From Siphonodentalium dalli (taxonomy: Eukaryota > Mollusca > Scaphopoda > Gadilida > Siphonodentaliidae), in NCBI GenBank assembly GCA_032622095.1, contig CP136061.1:7698734-7762733 (forward strand): 64,000 nt of DNA. The letters are read 5' to 3'. Each line of letters opens with the position of its first letter. The stretch's first letter is position 1. Position numbers and translations under genes: made by a program. Under the pieces are notes generated by a model, which made no database searches, had not been told where the DNA came from, and was given only the letters and a program-made list of their open reading frames with translations. Shown here piece after piece: positions 1 through 12,507 of the stretch.

Positions 1-1332
1 TTTAGCGAGTGTGGTAAATCATCAATCACACGAGTTGTGTAAATTTGGTATTCAAAAACACTACGTGTGTATTTTGTTTATACCATGACCGGTACAGGAG
101 CAAAAAATGCTATGAAATCGAAATAAACCAACTTAAATTAATATCATTCTGTCGCACCATTCACAATCATCCGCTTTGTGTTCCCCACACTTGGCCGTAC
201 ATCGACGTACACTATCACAGCTGATCAGGCGTAATGATACATTGAATTAGATCAACATTCAATTGTACGAATATGGTATCATTGTAGCCAATTCACAATA
301 AACTGTAATGAAACCGCCATAAATAAACAACATGAATATATATGGGAATACGAATTTAATGAATATAAATATAACACATTGCGGGAACTTTTTTTCTCCG
401 CCGTACAGTCAACAGGAAACCACGAAAGTCATTTTGAAATCCACCGTTTGTTGTTCGAGTTTTTTACGTCTATTTCTTGAAATACGGTATATGTTCAATT
501 TGTTGATCTGGATGTGATTTCCACGGAATTAACTGTTCGTTTTGTATCGCATTAGTGAGTATAATATTCAATTGAATCGAAAGTATCAAATTGTTTTCAT
601 CGCGAGGCGCTACATTTAAAAAATAGAGTCATTTTGATCGAGGTCACGGAAGGTTAATGAAAGGTCAACTCGGATGTAGTTCTAATATGGGTATAAACTT
701 TAACCATTGAAATGCCATTCAAACGTGTTACCCACAGTATAAACGTGTTACCCACGGTCGGACGCCTGTTCACACACAGTAGGGTGTACAGCACAAATTT
801 ATTATATAGCATGTTTGTACACAGTACAATAGGGAGTCATGGTATAAAATGATTTATCCACCGCTCACTATCACTATTGCCTACATAATGCGTGCCTAAT
901 AAACCTTAAATTTATTACGTTAATGTAGCTTTATTAGGTCAACGTAGCTTTATTAGGTTAGTACTACTTTTATGACGTAATTTGATATGCAAATTGCGCA
1001 GGTAACTAAGGACGTCAACCGTTCTTAATGACGTCATTGTGATATCAGAACGTTTTTATCGTGTATAATTCACTAAAATAATTCGTAAAATGATATATGT
1101 TTTAGCTCTAAAACATCTATAAATCCTCAGAACAAGGTCTGCTTATAATAAATGTAAAAATTCTAACGAACTATTTCGCTCTAAGCTGCACTTCGGTTTT
1201 CCCACGTCATGAATGCTAATTGGTTTGCTTGACCTAATAAATGTAATGGCGTCATCGAAGTAACGAATGTAAAACTGAGGAAATGACAGATTTACCTCAC
1301 AAAAGGCAAGTTTTGTGCGATGGATAAATAAA
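1..1332. other. non-coding stretch
   Basis: I see no supportable gene here. The sequence is AT-rich. It holds two close copies of AACGTGTTACCCAC near 720-760 and two of GTAGCTTTATTAGGT near 925-960, both local duplications. The only open frame of note (332-517) is short, starts in low-complexity sequence and has no recognisable domain. Confidence 0.6.
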
Positions 1333-1477
1333 ATGTGTAGCTAATGTCATCGCTTAAACTGTTTATGTCCGCTCGGGGGATTTGGCATCTATTGGACTCG
1401 GCAGAGCCTCGCCCAATAGATGCTCAAACCGCCATCACGGACATAAACAGTTTAAGCGACGACACTAGCTACATATT
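1333..1477. repeat. foldback hairpin, ~145 bp
   Basis: The two arms (about 1333-1371 and 1439-1477) are near-perfect inverted copies containing CGCTTAAACTGTTTATGTCC. A second nested stem (ATCTATTGG / CCAATAGAT) surrounds a loop containing CGGCAGAGCCTCGCC. This is the structure of a small foldback MITE. No target duplication is obvious and it has no coding capacity. Confidence 0.75.
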
Positions 1478-3085
1478 CTATATATATGTACTGGGGTTTT
1501 TAATGCTATAATAGGGGCTTCATGTGATAGAGTTATTTCCCTTCCATTGAGAACAATAAACTGACAGTACAGACCAGATTGAAACTAAGCTTCCTATTTC
1601 AAATGTGATATAATATGAAATAAGGGTGGAGCCGTTAAGATTGGTACGATGTCATCTTGATATAGGCGTGACAACAGGGCTGTTTGATGGGTTCCACACC
1701 CCTCCTGACTTAGAATGCAGTTATCAACAAGAGGAAATTTCAGACCATAAACAAGCATTAAAAATGACGTTTTTAGACCAAAAAGTCGAACAGTTTGTTA
1801 CTTCCGGTTAAATATTTGGAGTAAAATGGTCATTAGCTGGAAAATTGTCCAACCATATTCGGTGGCGCTGGAGGTTGAATATTTTAATTTGGAACAAATG
1901 AAAGCCTGAGTTGGAGTCTTCTAACCAAATGGTGCAAAGTCCCGGACATGAGAAGTTCGGTCTGATTCAATGTGGTGGAAATTATATTTATTACATAATC
2001 CTACATTATTCCATTCAATAAACCAATTCTATAAATTGTGATATTAAACGTTCGTTTAATAATATACAATTATTGCATTCCTCCGAGGTTAACATAAGGA
2101 ATTATCAACCCGAGGAAGTTGATATTCACCAAGGCCGAAGGCTATGTTCCGCACGCTACGTCTCAAAATGCTATATGGCATCCAATATTTTCCAACAAAC
2201 TAATATGATCGCACATGACACGTAGTGGAGCAACCACACAAATACATCAAACTGTCACAACAATTCCAATCTATACACGTAGTTTCCAACTGTTGCTGTG
2301 TCACGGCATGGGATTTCAAAATGTTGAATATGTTCACCAAAGTTGGAGGGGCGGATTCCGCGGAACACTACAGTACAACAACCCTGCCACCACATCTCTC
2401 GTTAAAGCAACTCATACACCTCCATGCCAAACTAAACCTAGCAATTTTCCACGTTTATCTATGAAAAATATATATGACTACATGAGCGCATTATCCCAAA
2501 ATATCACTGGGAAAATCTTTTTCATGTTTCATGGGCACTTGTCAATAGAAAACATTCCTCGTTTGAATCTAGTCTGTATTTTTTTCTAGAAAATGGTCTT
2601 TAGAGACGTCTCTTATTGCATTTAAGTGTATACATTGTGGAAGGAAGCTGAATTAGCTCATGCCTGCAGGTCAAAAATTCAAACTGATAGTCAAAAGGAC
2701 ATTTGAAAACAGGATGAAGAATACAATCTTATATATACACACTAGGTCAAAAGAAGAACAAACAAAAAAGGAATAATGAAAACCAAACAAACAAACAAAC
2801 AACACGTGTGTAGGGAGGGATCCAGGATCCCATATTTATTGTGTGCATATTGTATATAAAAAGTTGTATATGTGTTATGCGTGTTACTCATTAATTTGTG
2901 TCGTTGTAATAAAGCTTTGATTTGCGTACTGGTGACTAAAAGACTTATCAAAGTCAAATATACATTATGTGCGCTGTTTCCTAACTTCTAACAAAAGCGA
3001 TTATACGCTGATAGAGCCTCTATTTATGTCCCGTGTTAGCACGGTCAATAAATCGTGTATGTGTATATATAAGGCCGTGGCTTAA
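1478..3085. other. non-coding stretch
   Basis: No gene can be supported. The longest open frame (2215-2589, plus strand) has no recognisable motif, biased composition or neighbouring signal, and overlaps another frame of similar quality. A run of AAACA units lies near 2785-2803. Confidence 0.5.
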
Positions 3086-3536
3086 GAGCAGTATATCGCT
3101 ATTTGGCTATATGGGCCTGACACGTTATACCGTTCTTTAGAACCAAACGCTAAAGAGTGGTATACCACTTTTCATCTTTATGGGTCTGATACGCTTAAGA
3201 ACGGTAGGCTATAGGGCCTACCGCTCTTTAGCGGTTGGTACCAAGGAACGGTATGGGCCTACCGCTCTTCAGCGCTGGCACTAAAGAACGGTATACTGCT
3301 ATTAAGTGACAAACGTCAAAGAACGGGGCACGGGAGTGGTGTACATCGGTATATACCAATATTTAGCTATATATGGTCCTGGCGCGATAAAGAACGGTCT
3401 TACATGATCATCCGTACTGCTCGATCTCCAGTATCCGACTATAAATTAGAGCCGTATACCGCTCCTTAGCCCTCATCGCTCATGAGCGGCATGCCGTTCT
3501 TGAGCCCTCAGTGCTAAAGCCACTTCGTATATATCA
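3086..3536. repeat. degenerate array of short palindromes
   Basis: The stretch is built from many diverged copies of two complementary motifs, CTAAAGAACGGTATA and TATACCGCTCTTTAG, in alternating orientation, so single-stranded DNA could form a series of stems around GCGGTATACCGC-like centres. Copies occur near 3130, 3155, 3195, 3215, 3260, 3285, 3385 and 3455. It ends abruptly at the 3' tail of the LINE at 3540, so the LINE may have landed in or beside it. It resembles in style, not sequence, the motif arrays at 18902-19340 and in the arms of 24535-25866. Confidence 0.65.
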
Positions 3537-3539
3537 GTA

Positions 3540-5600
3540 TCAGTATCATTTATTTCGAAACAAGTCATCCGACTTTTTGTTCCGATTTGAAACATGGATA
3601 TAAATTATAACGTAATCATAAAAACAATATGTTAAAATCACTCATCGTACTCATATTTCTGGCTATAGAAATATGAGTCAAACAGTTCTTTGAACTGCGT
3701 CAGGTTGACGGATGAAACAATCATCTCTGGTAAATTGTTCCATGGTATAACAACTCTCTGGGTGAAATAATATTTGCCTATGTCTTTAGTTTTACGAGGC
3801 AATTGTAATTTCAGCGAGTGACCCCTTGTGGTTGTAGATAATGATCTTTGAAAATACAAGTCCGTATTTACGTTGTAAGACTGTTTTAAAATTTTGAAGG
3901 TCTCTATCATATCTCCACGGAATCTGCGAAACTTCACTGACATAAAATTGAGACGTATTAATCTTTGTTTATAATTCAGTTCTTTAAGTTGTGGGACCAT
4001 TTTTGTAGCACGACGTTGTACACACTCTAGTGACACACACTGGTATTTATGGTGTGGGTGCCAAACAGTGTTACAGTACTCCAATACAGGTATTACCATG
4101 GATATGTATAACTGTCTGAACGTATCCAATTCCAAACTGACGAATGTTCTTTTTATTATGCCGAGGATTCGGTATGCCTTACTACATACAGCGTTAATGT
4201 GGATGTCAAATTTCAATTTTTCATCAATCGTTACTCCTAAGTCTTTTTCCGATGGGCTGACTAATATTGGTGGATTTTCTGGAACATCAGACATCACATA
4301 TATATTGCGAGGATTGTTGTGGCCCATGTGTATAACATGCGTCTTCTTAGAATTGAATTGTAATTGCCAATCCATGGACCACTTACACATAGCATCAACA
4401 TCTAGTTGTATATTGTCCTGAAGTGGATTTCCAATGATCTTAGTATCATCAGCGAAAATTTTGCATGTGGTAGTAACACGTTCAGGTAAATCGTTAATGT
4501 ACATTGTAAAAAGAATAGGTCCAAGAACCATACCCAGAGGTACACCGCTGATCACCGATGTCCAGCCTGAGAATGAAGACAAAACAGAAACTCCTTTATC
4601 CACGAGAAAATGTTGTCACGAATTCCGTATGAATATATTTTGCTGAGTAGCCTATTGTGCAGAACAGTATCAAAGGCTTTTTTGAAATCGAAATATATAA
4701 CATCAACTGGTTCGCTGTTATCAAGAGACGATGTGACATGTGATAGATATTCGAGTAGTTGAGTTTTACATGAGCGGCCAGATCTAAATCCGTGTTGACA
4801 TGTAGTGAAAAGGTTATTTTCTTCCATGTGAGTCTTAACAGCATCAGCAACGAAAGACTTCAATACTTTGCAGAGAATACAGGTTAGACCCACAGGACGA
4901 TAGTTTCCAGGATCAGATTTGGTTCCTTTTTTGAAAAGGCATGACACGTTCGCTTGTTTCCACAGCTGAGGTATTTTCCCATCAGACAGAGATCTGTTTA
5001 ACAGGATGGATAATGGTATACTGAGCTCCGATGCCGATTCTTTTAGTAGTTTTGGGTGGATATTATCAGGCCCACATGCTTTGTTTGGATTTAGGTTGCG
5101 TAGTTTTCTCTCAATTGCATGGGGCGTGACTTGAATACTTGCTAGGAATGTTCCATTGCAACGCTCGTCGATTACTGGTATATCTGTTTGATTCTCCTTG
5201 TGAAAACCCCAGCAAAGTAATCGTTCAGCACTTTCGCTTTATCTTTTTGCCAGTTTTGCCACCATTTGTCTTCAGGTCTCCGATCCCTTGCTGCGATGCT
5301 GTTTTGCTTCGCACATAATTCCAAAATGCTTTTGGATTTTTGTGAGATTCTACTGAGATTTTCCTTTCAAATACCCTTTTCGTCGTCTTTATCAATATAT
5401 TTGTATCACTTCGAAGCTTCTTATAAATTTGATAGTCTGCGTCTGAACGAGATCTCCTGTACTTTTTATAAGCCCTACGCTTCTCTCTGACTTTCGATAT
5501 TTGTATATATAATTGCGTCTATAGTCTAGTGATGTGAAATCAGTGTTTCCGGTAGAGACCAAATGTGTCTGGATTCTGGCCCACAAAGCCAAATGACGTA
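3540..5600 (-). mobile_element. LINE (non-LTR retrotransposon), 5'-truncated
   Basis: Read on the minus strand, this element enters coding sequence near 5600, passes through a pre-reverse-transcriptase region and RT, and ends in a 3' untranslated tail of TGATAC hexamers near 3540. A small stem (AAGTC GGAT GACTT) lies about 30 bases before the tail. No endonuclease precedes it, so it is a typical 5'-truncated copy. The short hexamer tail instead of poly(A), plus a 3' stem-loop, is known from the CR1/L2 group; the clade is my inference. Neither flank shows a clear target duplication. Confidence 0.85.
3638..5580 (-). pseudogene. LINE reverse transcriptase (broken)
   Basis: The enzyme would copy LINE RNA into DNA at a nicked target. 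An upstream frame covers 4552-5195, from a pre-RT segment through NYRPVGLT to motif A in IYFDFKKAFD. A second frame (3638-4603) holds GVPLG, LFTMYINDLP and the catalytic FADD box, then the thumb and a C-terminal domain rich in R and K. The two frames overlap between 4552 and 4603, so a frameshift separates motif A from the FADD box. A further shift near 5195 separates the pre-RT region (to about 5580), where AFWNYVRSK is visible. GVPLGM differs from the usual GVPQGS at two positions, consistent with decay. Not functional. Confidence 0.85.
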
Positions 5601-5845
5601 AATGACGTCATGATCATGTCATGACGTCTTCGCTGGTTTTCGTTCAGCTAACCAACGAAATTGGTCAAAATGAAACTAATCTATAGGCCTAAATCACATA
5701 GGAATTGTTCAGAAAAACTGAAGTTGGTAATTTCATAACCATCCCGTTGGTCCACTTCCGATTCTGTGATTTCACCATTTCTTTTGGGAAATTATTGTTC
5801 CCAGGATGCTATGCGAAAGCGGAGCGGAAGTCACGTGATGTTTTA

Positions 5846-5919
5846 AGGACGACCAGCTGGGCGCAGCCCAGCCGCGCATATATGTTGCGCAGCAACATAT
5901 GCGCAGGTCGTCCTTATAC
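5846..5919. repeat. GC-rich two-stem foldback
   Basis: The outer stem is AAGGACGACC with its complement AGGTCGTCCTT. Inside are two further palindromes, GCTGGGCGCAGCCCAGC and GCGCATATATGTTGCG / CGCAACATATGCGC. The whole could extrude as a cruciform or cloverleaf. Function unknown; it is probably the core of a small foldback element. Confidence 0.7.
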
Positions 5920-5934
5920 TAAGTTCGCTTTCGA

Positions 5935-5998
5935 ACATGGGCGCCGCCATCTTGAATCAGGGGCGCCGCCATTTTGAATTTGAGGGCCGCCATCTTGA
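5935..5998 (+). repeat. three tandem GCCGCCATNTTGAA units
   Basis: Three units of about 22-24 bp follow one another, each containing CGCCATCTTG or CGCCATTTTG. That core is the YY1-type binding motif in animals (established for YY1). Whether anything binds here is not known. Similar cores recur in the element at 14002-16577 and the tandem repeat at 26106-26570. Confidence 0.6.
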
Positions 5999-6086
5999 AA
6001 TGTCATTGCAATTAAATTAAAACTACAAAATGTTACTTTTCATATATATATATATATAGCCAACATAACATTATTCATTGCGTTAA

Positions 6087-6688
6087 AGGGGTACTGTACG
6101 CCAAATGTTGTTGTTGGTTTCTATAGTCTCCGAGTCGGAAAATAAGGTAAAAAAAATTTCATTATTTGAAAGTCTGTTGAGTACGAAGTAGTGTTACGGA
6201 TGACAAATTTACCGGAATGCAAAAATACAAATTGTCGTTGTCGAGTAATTTTTGTACAGTTTTCAACCAAATGAATCAAATAAAAGTTATATTATAGGCA
6301 TACTCATGATACTAGTCCCATATAATCATTTAAGTTATTGTATCGTCGCTAGTCAGTGAGTGGCTTGAGTGTTCTCCCCGTATCATCATAATATTTTAAG
6401 CGATCGTGTGTGCGATCGGTTTTACAATCCAGTATCCCTCAATTACATTGTTTGATCTGGTTTGATTACGGAAATTCGTAATTTAATTGACGCTATTTTA
6501 TGGCTCCAGTCATAAATTCAATTTATATCAAATTATTAACTTTTAAATTATTAAATTTTAAGATAGCCTATTAACCTGAGCGTTTACAGAATACATCTTC
6601 GACTCAAATTACTTATGTTTCTATATATTATCGATATTAGATCGTTGTTGTCACCGGAAATTTAATGAAAATGGCGTACAGTACCCCT
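6087..6688. mobile_element. TTAA miniature transposon, family A copy 1
   Basis: The ends are AGGGGTACTGTAC and its exact complement GTACAGTACCCCT, flanked on both sides by TTAA (6083-6086, 6689-6692). The 602-bp body has no open frame that looks coding. A second copy lies at 18256-18897 and matches well at the right end (GATAGCC, CGACTCAAATTA). TTAAAGG-type ends with TTAA duplications are typical of T2/Kolobok-related MITEs; piggyBac also uses TTAA. The superfamily is an inference. Confidence 0.85.
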
Positions 6689-6692
6689 TTAA

Positions 6693-7949
6693 GGCATTAC
6701 ATGGTTTATTCTTTGAACAATAATCATGACTTAAATCATAAATATTGTCGACCGGACTCGGGTTGCTATGCCATTCGGGAAATGTCGGAAATTTACATAA
6801 AACTGCAAATTTTCCTTAGCCACCTCACGAAAACAACATAGGCCTAATTCATATCGTAAATATCTTGAATGTTTATCATATAACTAAATAAACTTTTCTT
6901 TAGTTTAGTAAATTAGTAGAAGCATGACTGTTCTGTAAACTGTTAGGTTACGTCATATGTTGTATCCAAAGCGACGTCATATTGGCACGCGCATTTTCCC
7001 GCGAAAGTTATTGACGTTTTGACAGCGACGCGACATAGCACACAAAGCAGGCATACTGTTGGCATGGTTCGCAAAAGGTTTGGTTGGGTTGACGTTGTTT
7101 CATAGTGCATGGCTCCGAATCCGCGCTGGTATAAATGTAGATCCATGCAATTGTAATCAAACTGATCAAATCCCAACCTATAAAATCACTATAGAATCTA
7201 TACAGGTACTGAGGTAGGCCTACAAACAAATCATGTTCTTGGAAATTGAATGTTCTTCCTTACTTATATTCTAATGATTTGGGTTGTGATTTGAAACAAA
7301 CAAACAACCAAAATTATGAGGGGGTAAACCCAAGTTCTCACTCATAATAGCCGCAATTTCCAACCAAGCACAAGGGTTGTGGAGGAATTGAGAATGGGCA
7401 TATGTGCCAGTCAAAAAAATGGCCCCGGGGAGCCACGATCGAAAGGCTGGAAGATACATGTATGAGTATAATATGATAATTATGAGGTACAGACCCAATC
7501 CCCCTACCACAAGCAACCAACTTCGTGTACGTAATTGGTTATAAGAAAATATTTATAGTTAATTAAATCTTGACGTTCATATAAGTCAACACATATTAGT
7601 CTGAGTAGGGCAGGTCGTGACTGCACGGTCGTCCTTTTTTACATGGATTTCAATGCCATAATTTCTTGTTAGCCCTTTTTTGTGCGCCGTTTTTCATCGC
7701 GTCGAAATTCTGTTTCATGGTATTGTAAAAATTAATGACGTCATTCACGCCTAAACTTGAAAAGCAACAACGCGCCTGCGGCGCGTTGTGGTTGCTATAA
7801 TGAATGAAGACTTTGAAAAGTTATGTCATTGAATATACGACATTAAATACGCCAATAAGTCTTTATTTATCTGGCAAACAATTCATAGTTGCGTGAAACA
7901 TCATCACATGTTAGCCGTTGTTAGTTTCGCGTCCCATTTGTTGATTTAA
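6693..7949. other. non-coding stretch
   Basis: No gene can be supported. A perfect GC-rich hairpin, CAACGCGCC TGC GGCGCGTTG, lies near 7767-7788. Short frames at 6943-7229 and 7271-7520 sit on the minus strand in overlapping registers with no recognisable domain. Confidence 0.5.
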
Positions 7950-8397
7950 AGGGACTCAATCCGATCAGACGCTCCTAAATTACTATTTCTTTGGCTTCGG
8001 GGGTAACAAATATTTGATTCGAGTCGAGGAACCCACCTATCAAAGCTCAGAGTGATCAGATATCGACTTTTTGAAGTTTGTTATTTCTCGAGAAGTGTAA
8101 TAATAAGTGGCCCAGAAACACGTGGTCAAACGGAGGGTCTCGGACAAAATTGCCGATAACTCTAAAATGAAGTGGTAATACGGTCAAATTTCATGATCCT
8201 TTGGTGATAATACGGCCATATTTTGTTGAACAAAATGTTGATAGATAACACATTGGGAAATTTGATACCATAGTTGACAGCGGTTAGCATTATTTTGTTG
8301 CAATAAATCGATTCTGATAACTAAAGCGTATTTTGAAGAAATGTTGTTGTTGTTGCTTCTTGATGGTATGGGGACCGTCTGATCGGATTGAGTACCT
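7950..8397. mobile_element. TTAA miniature transposon, family B copy 1
   Basis: The ends are AGGGACTCAATCCGATCAGAC and GTCTGATCGGATTGAGTACCT, flanked by TTAA (7946-7949 and 8398-8401). The 448-bp body contains a conserved stretch reading CTAAATTACTATTTCTTTGG that is also found at 59907, 61392 and, inverted, 28605. Non-autonomous. Confidence 0.85.
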
Positions 8398-8482
8398 TTA
8401 AGTGTGTTTTGTCGATGTTTTGGATCATGTAATAAAAAAACCCACAATTCGTCCTCAGTTTATAGTAGAATTTACAAAACTC

Positions 8483-8539
8483 GTCCAGTAAATTAGGTCT
8501 GGACCTCACCAAAGGCTCGGTCCAGACCTAATTTCTGGA
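8483..8539. repeat. imperfect 57-bp hairpin
   Basis: AAATTAGGTCTGGACC and GGTCCAGACCTAATTT are perfect inverted copies around a 14-base loop, and the stem extends imperfectly outwards (TCCAG / CTGGA). It may be a single foldback. A transcription terminator role is not suggested, because this is eukaryotic-type DNA with no adjacent gene. Confidence 0.65.
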
Positions 8540-8985
8540 CTTGTTTTTACATTATGCTATGAACTGGGGACTCGTTGTAGCTCCTCAATATATGACACCC
8601 GTATAGGAAACCGTGCAGCCACGTACCTGCTCCCATATTAAGTGTATTATATTTCCTCTGCTTGTAGCACCGTGAGAGACGCAGTTGTGACGGTAGTTTA
8701 TCGTCTGCGACTAGCTCATCAAGTTCCATGTGCCAACAAACGTGAGTGTAAAAGTATCCATAGCTCTATTTTAGTCTTTTCTCAGAACGAGACTGGTTTT
8801 GCAAGCCACTTGATTCCTTGCTAAAGGAATTGCGGGCTAAATTATTAGAATTTGCCACTATCCGCACATTGACCACCCAATATAAGCTTGCTTTTATGGT
8901 TTATTTCTAATGATATTCCGTTGTAGCAGTTGTTACCATTTTGGTTACATTACACCAATTTGCCACGACTATATACTGCATGGTA

Positions 8986-9722
8986 CACTGAGAAAACAAA
9001 TCCTGTCAATATGACTAACTTATGGTTAGTCACAAGCATTTTGGAGTCATTTGGACTAACCCATACATTCCCACAAGTCACTATGACTAACTCTGGCCTT
9101 AATCATGGTGACTAACTTACATGAATAATAACTATATTACAACATTGCCTTAAATTATGTTTAATATAATTGTTAAATGTTTAGCATCAAATGTATCTCA
9201 ATTATGTACAATCTATAAAGAAACTAATGTGATTGGAGATTATGGCATACATAACTGATCAAAGGCTACAATATTTGGATAACAGGTTCTAGTTCATAAA
9301 CATCACAGCCATCTCGGAAATGAACCAAGCTATAAATAGACCTATATCACAAACCATTGTTACACATCTCAACATACCAGTACTGAAATCTGAATTTTTG
9401 AGAATTTATTGAAAGATTGGCATGCTTTCAACCTGGTCTCAGATTCTGGATATTGCAGTATCTGGTTGAGTCTTTGATTAATTTGCACAATAGTTTCTCA
9501 AAATTACCTGTTCACAGTCCCTGTGACTAATAGAAGTCAATCAGAATGAATCACTCCTAATCATTTTGAATAAACTTGTCTTAGTCGTTATGACTAACAA
9601 CAATACGGCCATTATGACTAACTTTCCGAGTTAGTCATTATGACTAACCCAAGTTAATCATTAAGATGACAAAACTTTGACTAACATAAGTTAGTCATAT
9701 TGACTAACCTTTTTTCTCAGTG
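8986..9722. mobile_element. TA-flanked miniature transposon with TTAGTCA motifs
   Basis: The left tip CACTGAGAAAA and right tip TTTTTTCTCAGTG are inverted repeats, each bounded by TA. The inverted repeat continues inwards through TCAATATGACTAACTTA. The subterminal regions repeat TTAGTCA / TGACTAA many times, especially 9575-9715. A short TA target and such tips fit a non-autonomous Tc1/mariner-type element (inference). No transposase is present in the 737 bp. Relatives: 17177-17310 and 36888-37055. Confidence 0.8.
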
Positions 9723-9724
9723 TA

Positions 9725-10560
9725 CAACGCGTCAAACGTTCAACCACAACAAACAGTCGATGTCGACAATTTAACTTATTTATAGCAGCAGCAAAGATAG
9801 TTTGGTTTAGTTCATATGAGTCTAATATGACCATATACGCTAACGTAATTAACGAACCGCAGCTAAATCACACACAATGTATATATGTGGCTTTTTTAAT
9901 GTTATAAAAATAAGTTCATTGATATGTATTCCTATCAAATAAGATTCACTTTGGCCTTCCTTCGTTGGGTGATTATTATTAATTACACTCCGGACACAAG
10001 GGCTCATCGAAAACAATCAGTTGTCCGGATACGACATGACAATTGCAGCCTTGTTTGGATTCTGGTCCGCCAAGACAAATGACATCACGACGACGTACCG
10101 GTAACTGGTTTTCTGCTAATAAACGTAGGAAATTGATCTAATATGAACACATTTATTGATAGTAACTGTTTATAAATAAATACTTCAATTGTTCATTATT
10201 CCGATAGTAATTCCCCTTATTTTGGAATACTAGTAATCGATAGACACAGTAACAAAATTTTCCGATTACGAAATTAATGCTTTACGCCCACCGATCTACT
10301 GTGCGACAAAAGTGGTCGCATAAATTCAAAACAACAGAGTCGTATTAAAAAATAATTGGTGACGTCACAAAATCAGATATAGTCTATAAACGACCCAAAG
10401 CGTCCGGCTTTGGTTCGTTATTATCGAGTCTATCGCGACATATACACGGTGGTGAATCACGTGGTTTCCAGGTTAGTGAGTACCACGCATTCAAAATACG
10501 CAACCGCATGAAAACATAATAAATGAGGAACTGACACAAACATAGCATTTTGACTGTTAA
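9725..10560. other. non-coding stretch
   Basis: I see no gene, RNA or clear repeat. The short frame at 10384-10566 (minus) has no recognisable motif. Confidence 0.5.
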
Positions 10561-10801
10561 GAGCATATGCTATTTTATTTCAAAAACAAGTTGATACATT
10601 ATGTGTTCGAAATACTCTATAATATTTTTCTATAACATTCTGACCAAAGTTTCCAGTCGGAGGTTCGTAGAATACAGAAGTCCATACATATAGGAGAATC
10701 CTTCGACTGACAACTTTGGTCAGAATATTTAAACAAACAACTGTGAGCTTGTGGACAAATGAGGTATCAGCTTGTTTGAAAGATAGTATAGCATATGCTC
10801 G
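10561..10801. repeat. foldback element, ~240 bp
   Basis: Outer arms GAGCATATGCTAT and ATAGCATATGCTC are exact inverted copies. The pairing continues with gaps through CAAGTTGATAC / GTATCAGCTTG. An inner stem ATTCTGACCAAAGTT / AACTTTGGTCAGAAT is also present. Non-coding MITE-like unit. Confidence 0.7.
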
Positions 10802-11420
10802 ATGCTGTCATAATACTATTTAATATATCATTATCATAGTTTATTATATGTTTCCTCATTTCTGGTCGCGTTTGCGATCGCTTCAGCCATTTTAGGTGCG
10901 TAATACTCATCAACTCGAAACTATAGGTGATTCCCCATCGTGATAAACAGTACCAAAATGTCCGAGCGAGATTCTTATTTAACCCAGTCATTGTTGGGGG
11001 GGGGGGGGTAATATACAAGCACCCAGCTGCACACTTCAACGGACAGGCATATCGTCACGTGACCACCTCGTTGCAATCACGACGAGGAACCCCGTCTCAA
11101 GTTGATAAGTAGCACTCAACAAGTAACGAACAAATATTTCAGGTTGACAATTTTTAAAGAATGTTAGAGAAAAACTAGTATATATCGGTAATTTAATTCA
11201 ATTATTTAATTTCTCATTACCAATACATGGCCATTCTGAGAAAGTAATGCATGCGCCGGTCGCCACTTCAGAAATGAATGGGTTAATTCATCAAAGCATG
11301 CGTCAATTTGGCAAACCGAGATTCATAACTAAACTTTGTTTTAAAGCTGTGCGAAAAAACAAATATAATTTAGTACAAACATGGAAACGGTATACTGAGT
11401 TAGGGTCGTTTGGTTATAAA
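10802..11420. other. non-coding stretch with a poly-G run
   Basis: No gene can be supported. A run of about 13 G lies near 10996-11008. The 90-residue minus-strand frame (10767-11039) begins inside the poly-G area and has no recognisable domain. Confidence 0.5.
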
Positions 11421-11573
11421 GGATTAACTGTCATGTGGACTGTTTTTATGGAGATGTAACCATGAGGTAAGTGGTCATAACTTGTGTAAAACCCGAAGGG
11501 TTTTACATACAAGTTATAACCAATTACCTCACGGTTACATCTCCATAAAAACAGTCCACATGACAGTTAATCC
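11421..11573. repeat. 153-bp hairpin, family shared with 63908-64000
   Basis: Left arm GGATTAACTGTCATGTGGAC continues through a segment ending in ACAAGTTATAAC complementarity, and the right arm ends GTCCACATGACAGTTAATCC. The loop-proximal stem is AAAACCC GAA GGGTTTT. Almost the whole element is self-complementary. The same left arm recurs at the window's right edge, so this is a dispersed palindromic MITE. Confidence 0.85.
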
Positions 11574-12507
11574 TTATATTTATATACATTTAGCGAAAAA
11601 GCCACTTTTGTAAATGTATTTAAATCGAAAAGTGTATCGTGACAAAACCAGCCCAAAATATCGCATAGCGCCCTTGGCACAGTTAACAGGAACAACGAGG
11701 CTCTTTATATTGAAACATGATGATTTATTAAGTCAATCCTGCGCGAGTCCAAATGCGCCAAAACATTACGCGTTCTTCTTTCCGAAACCGATGACGCGTC
11801 GATGTAATTATGGGGCTGCAGTTATGACCTATTGCGCGTTCATCGAGAAATAATTGCAACTAGTTACGTGGGCGCCGACCAATCGGAATGCTGGATTTAG
11901 TGATAATCACACTTAGTATGTAAATATATATGGATACACGGCGTATTACACATATAAAATCCTATTTATTCTGGCTGTGAACTAATTGCGGCGTGTATTA
12001 AATATATGTAAATTGACTATGCATGTACCTTATAGAAGAACACTTATAGGAGTAAAGTGGTTAGTTGACCAGGTATTGGTACTCCCTATCTTATGTATAT
12101 TATGGTTGTATTAAATATGATAACTTAATATTAATAAAGCACATACATTAATGCAGAAATTGAAGCGAATATAAGTAAATTGGCCGTTTTGATAAATATG
12201 GGCGCGTTAAATATATTCATAGTATACTCATATATTATTCTTGTACATTTATACAAACATTTGAGCGAATACTGGGCCAGTGACCAGCTTTGGAGTAAAA
12301 CATACAAGAAATGCATGCGTTTTGGGAAATTCAATTTACCATTGATATCATGATATCCGTAATAATGTTGATTCTTTCTTTTCAGATAACGCGTGGACAT
12401 GCAGAAGATGAGTGGATAATTACTAAATAAAAGTTCACCCAAAATCACTTTCTATATTTATCTCAACAACGTGGGTGACATTTAAATCCAACTATAGATC
12501 ATGCCAT
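11574..12507. other. non-coding stretch
   Basis: No supportable gene. The frames at 11614-11853 (plus) and 12131-12448 (minus, 105 residues) show no domain, and the second is an AT-rich sequence dominated by I, Y and N codons. Confidence 0.5.

Noticed and set aside
2215-2589. A 124-codon plus-strand frame
   Set aside because: No motif, no related copy, and another frame of similar length overlaps it; length is compatible with chance.
8639-8824. Short frames at 8547-8824 on both strands
   Set aside because: Opposite-strand overlap, no domain and no conservation evidence.
10996-11008. Poly-G runs here and at about 13944, 25527 (C) and 41279 as regulatory or G-quadruplex sites
   Set aside because: They are isolated homopolymers without nearby genes and are prone to assembly error; nothing supports function.
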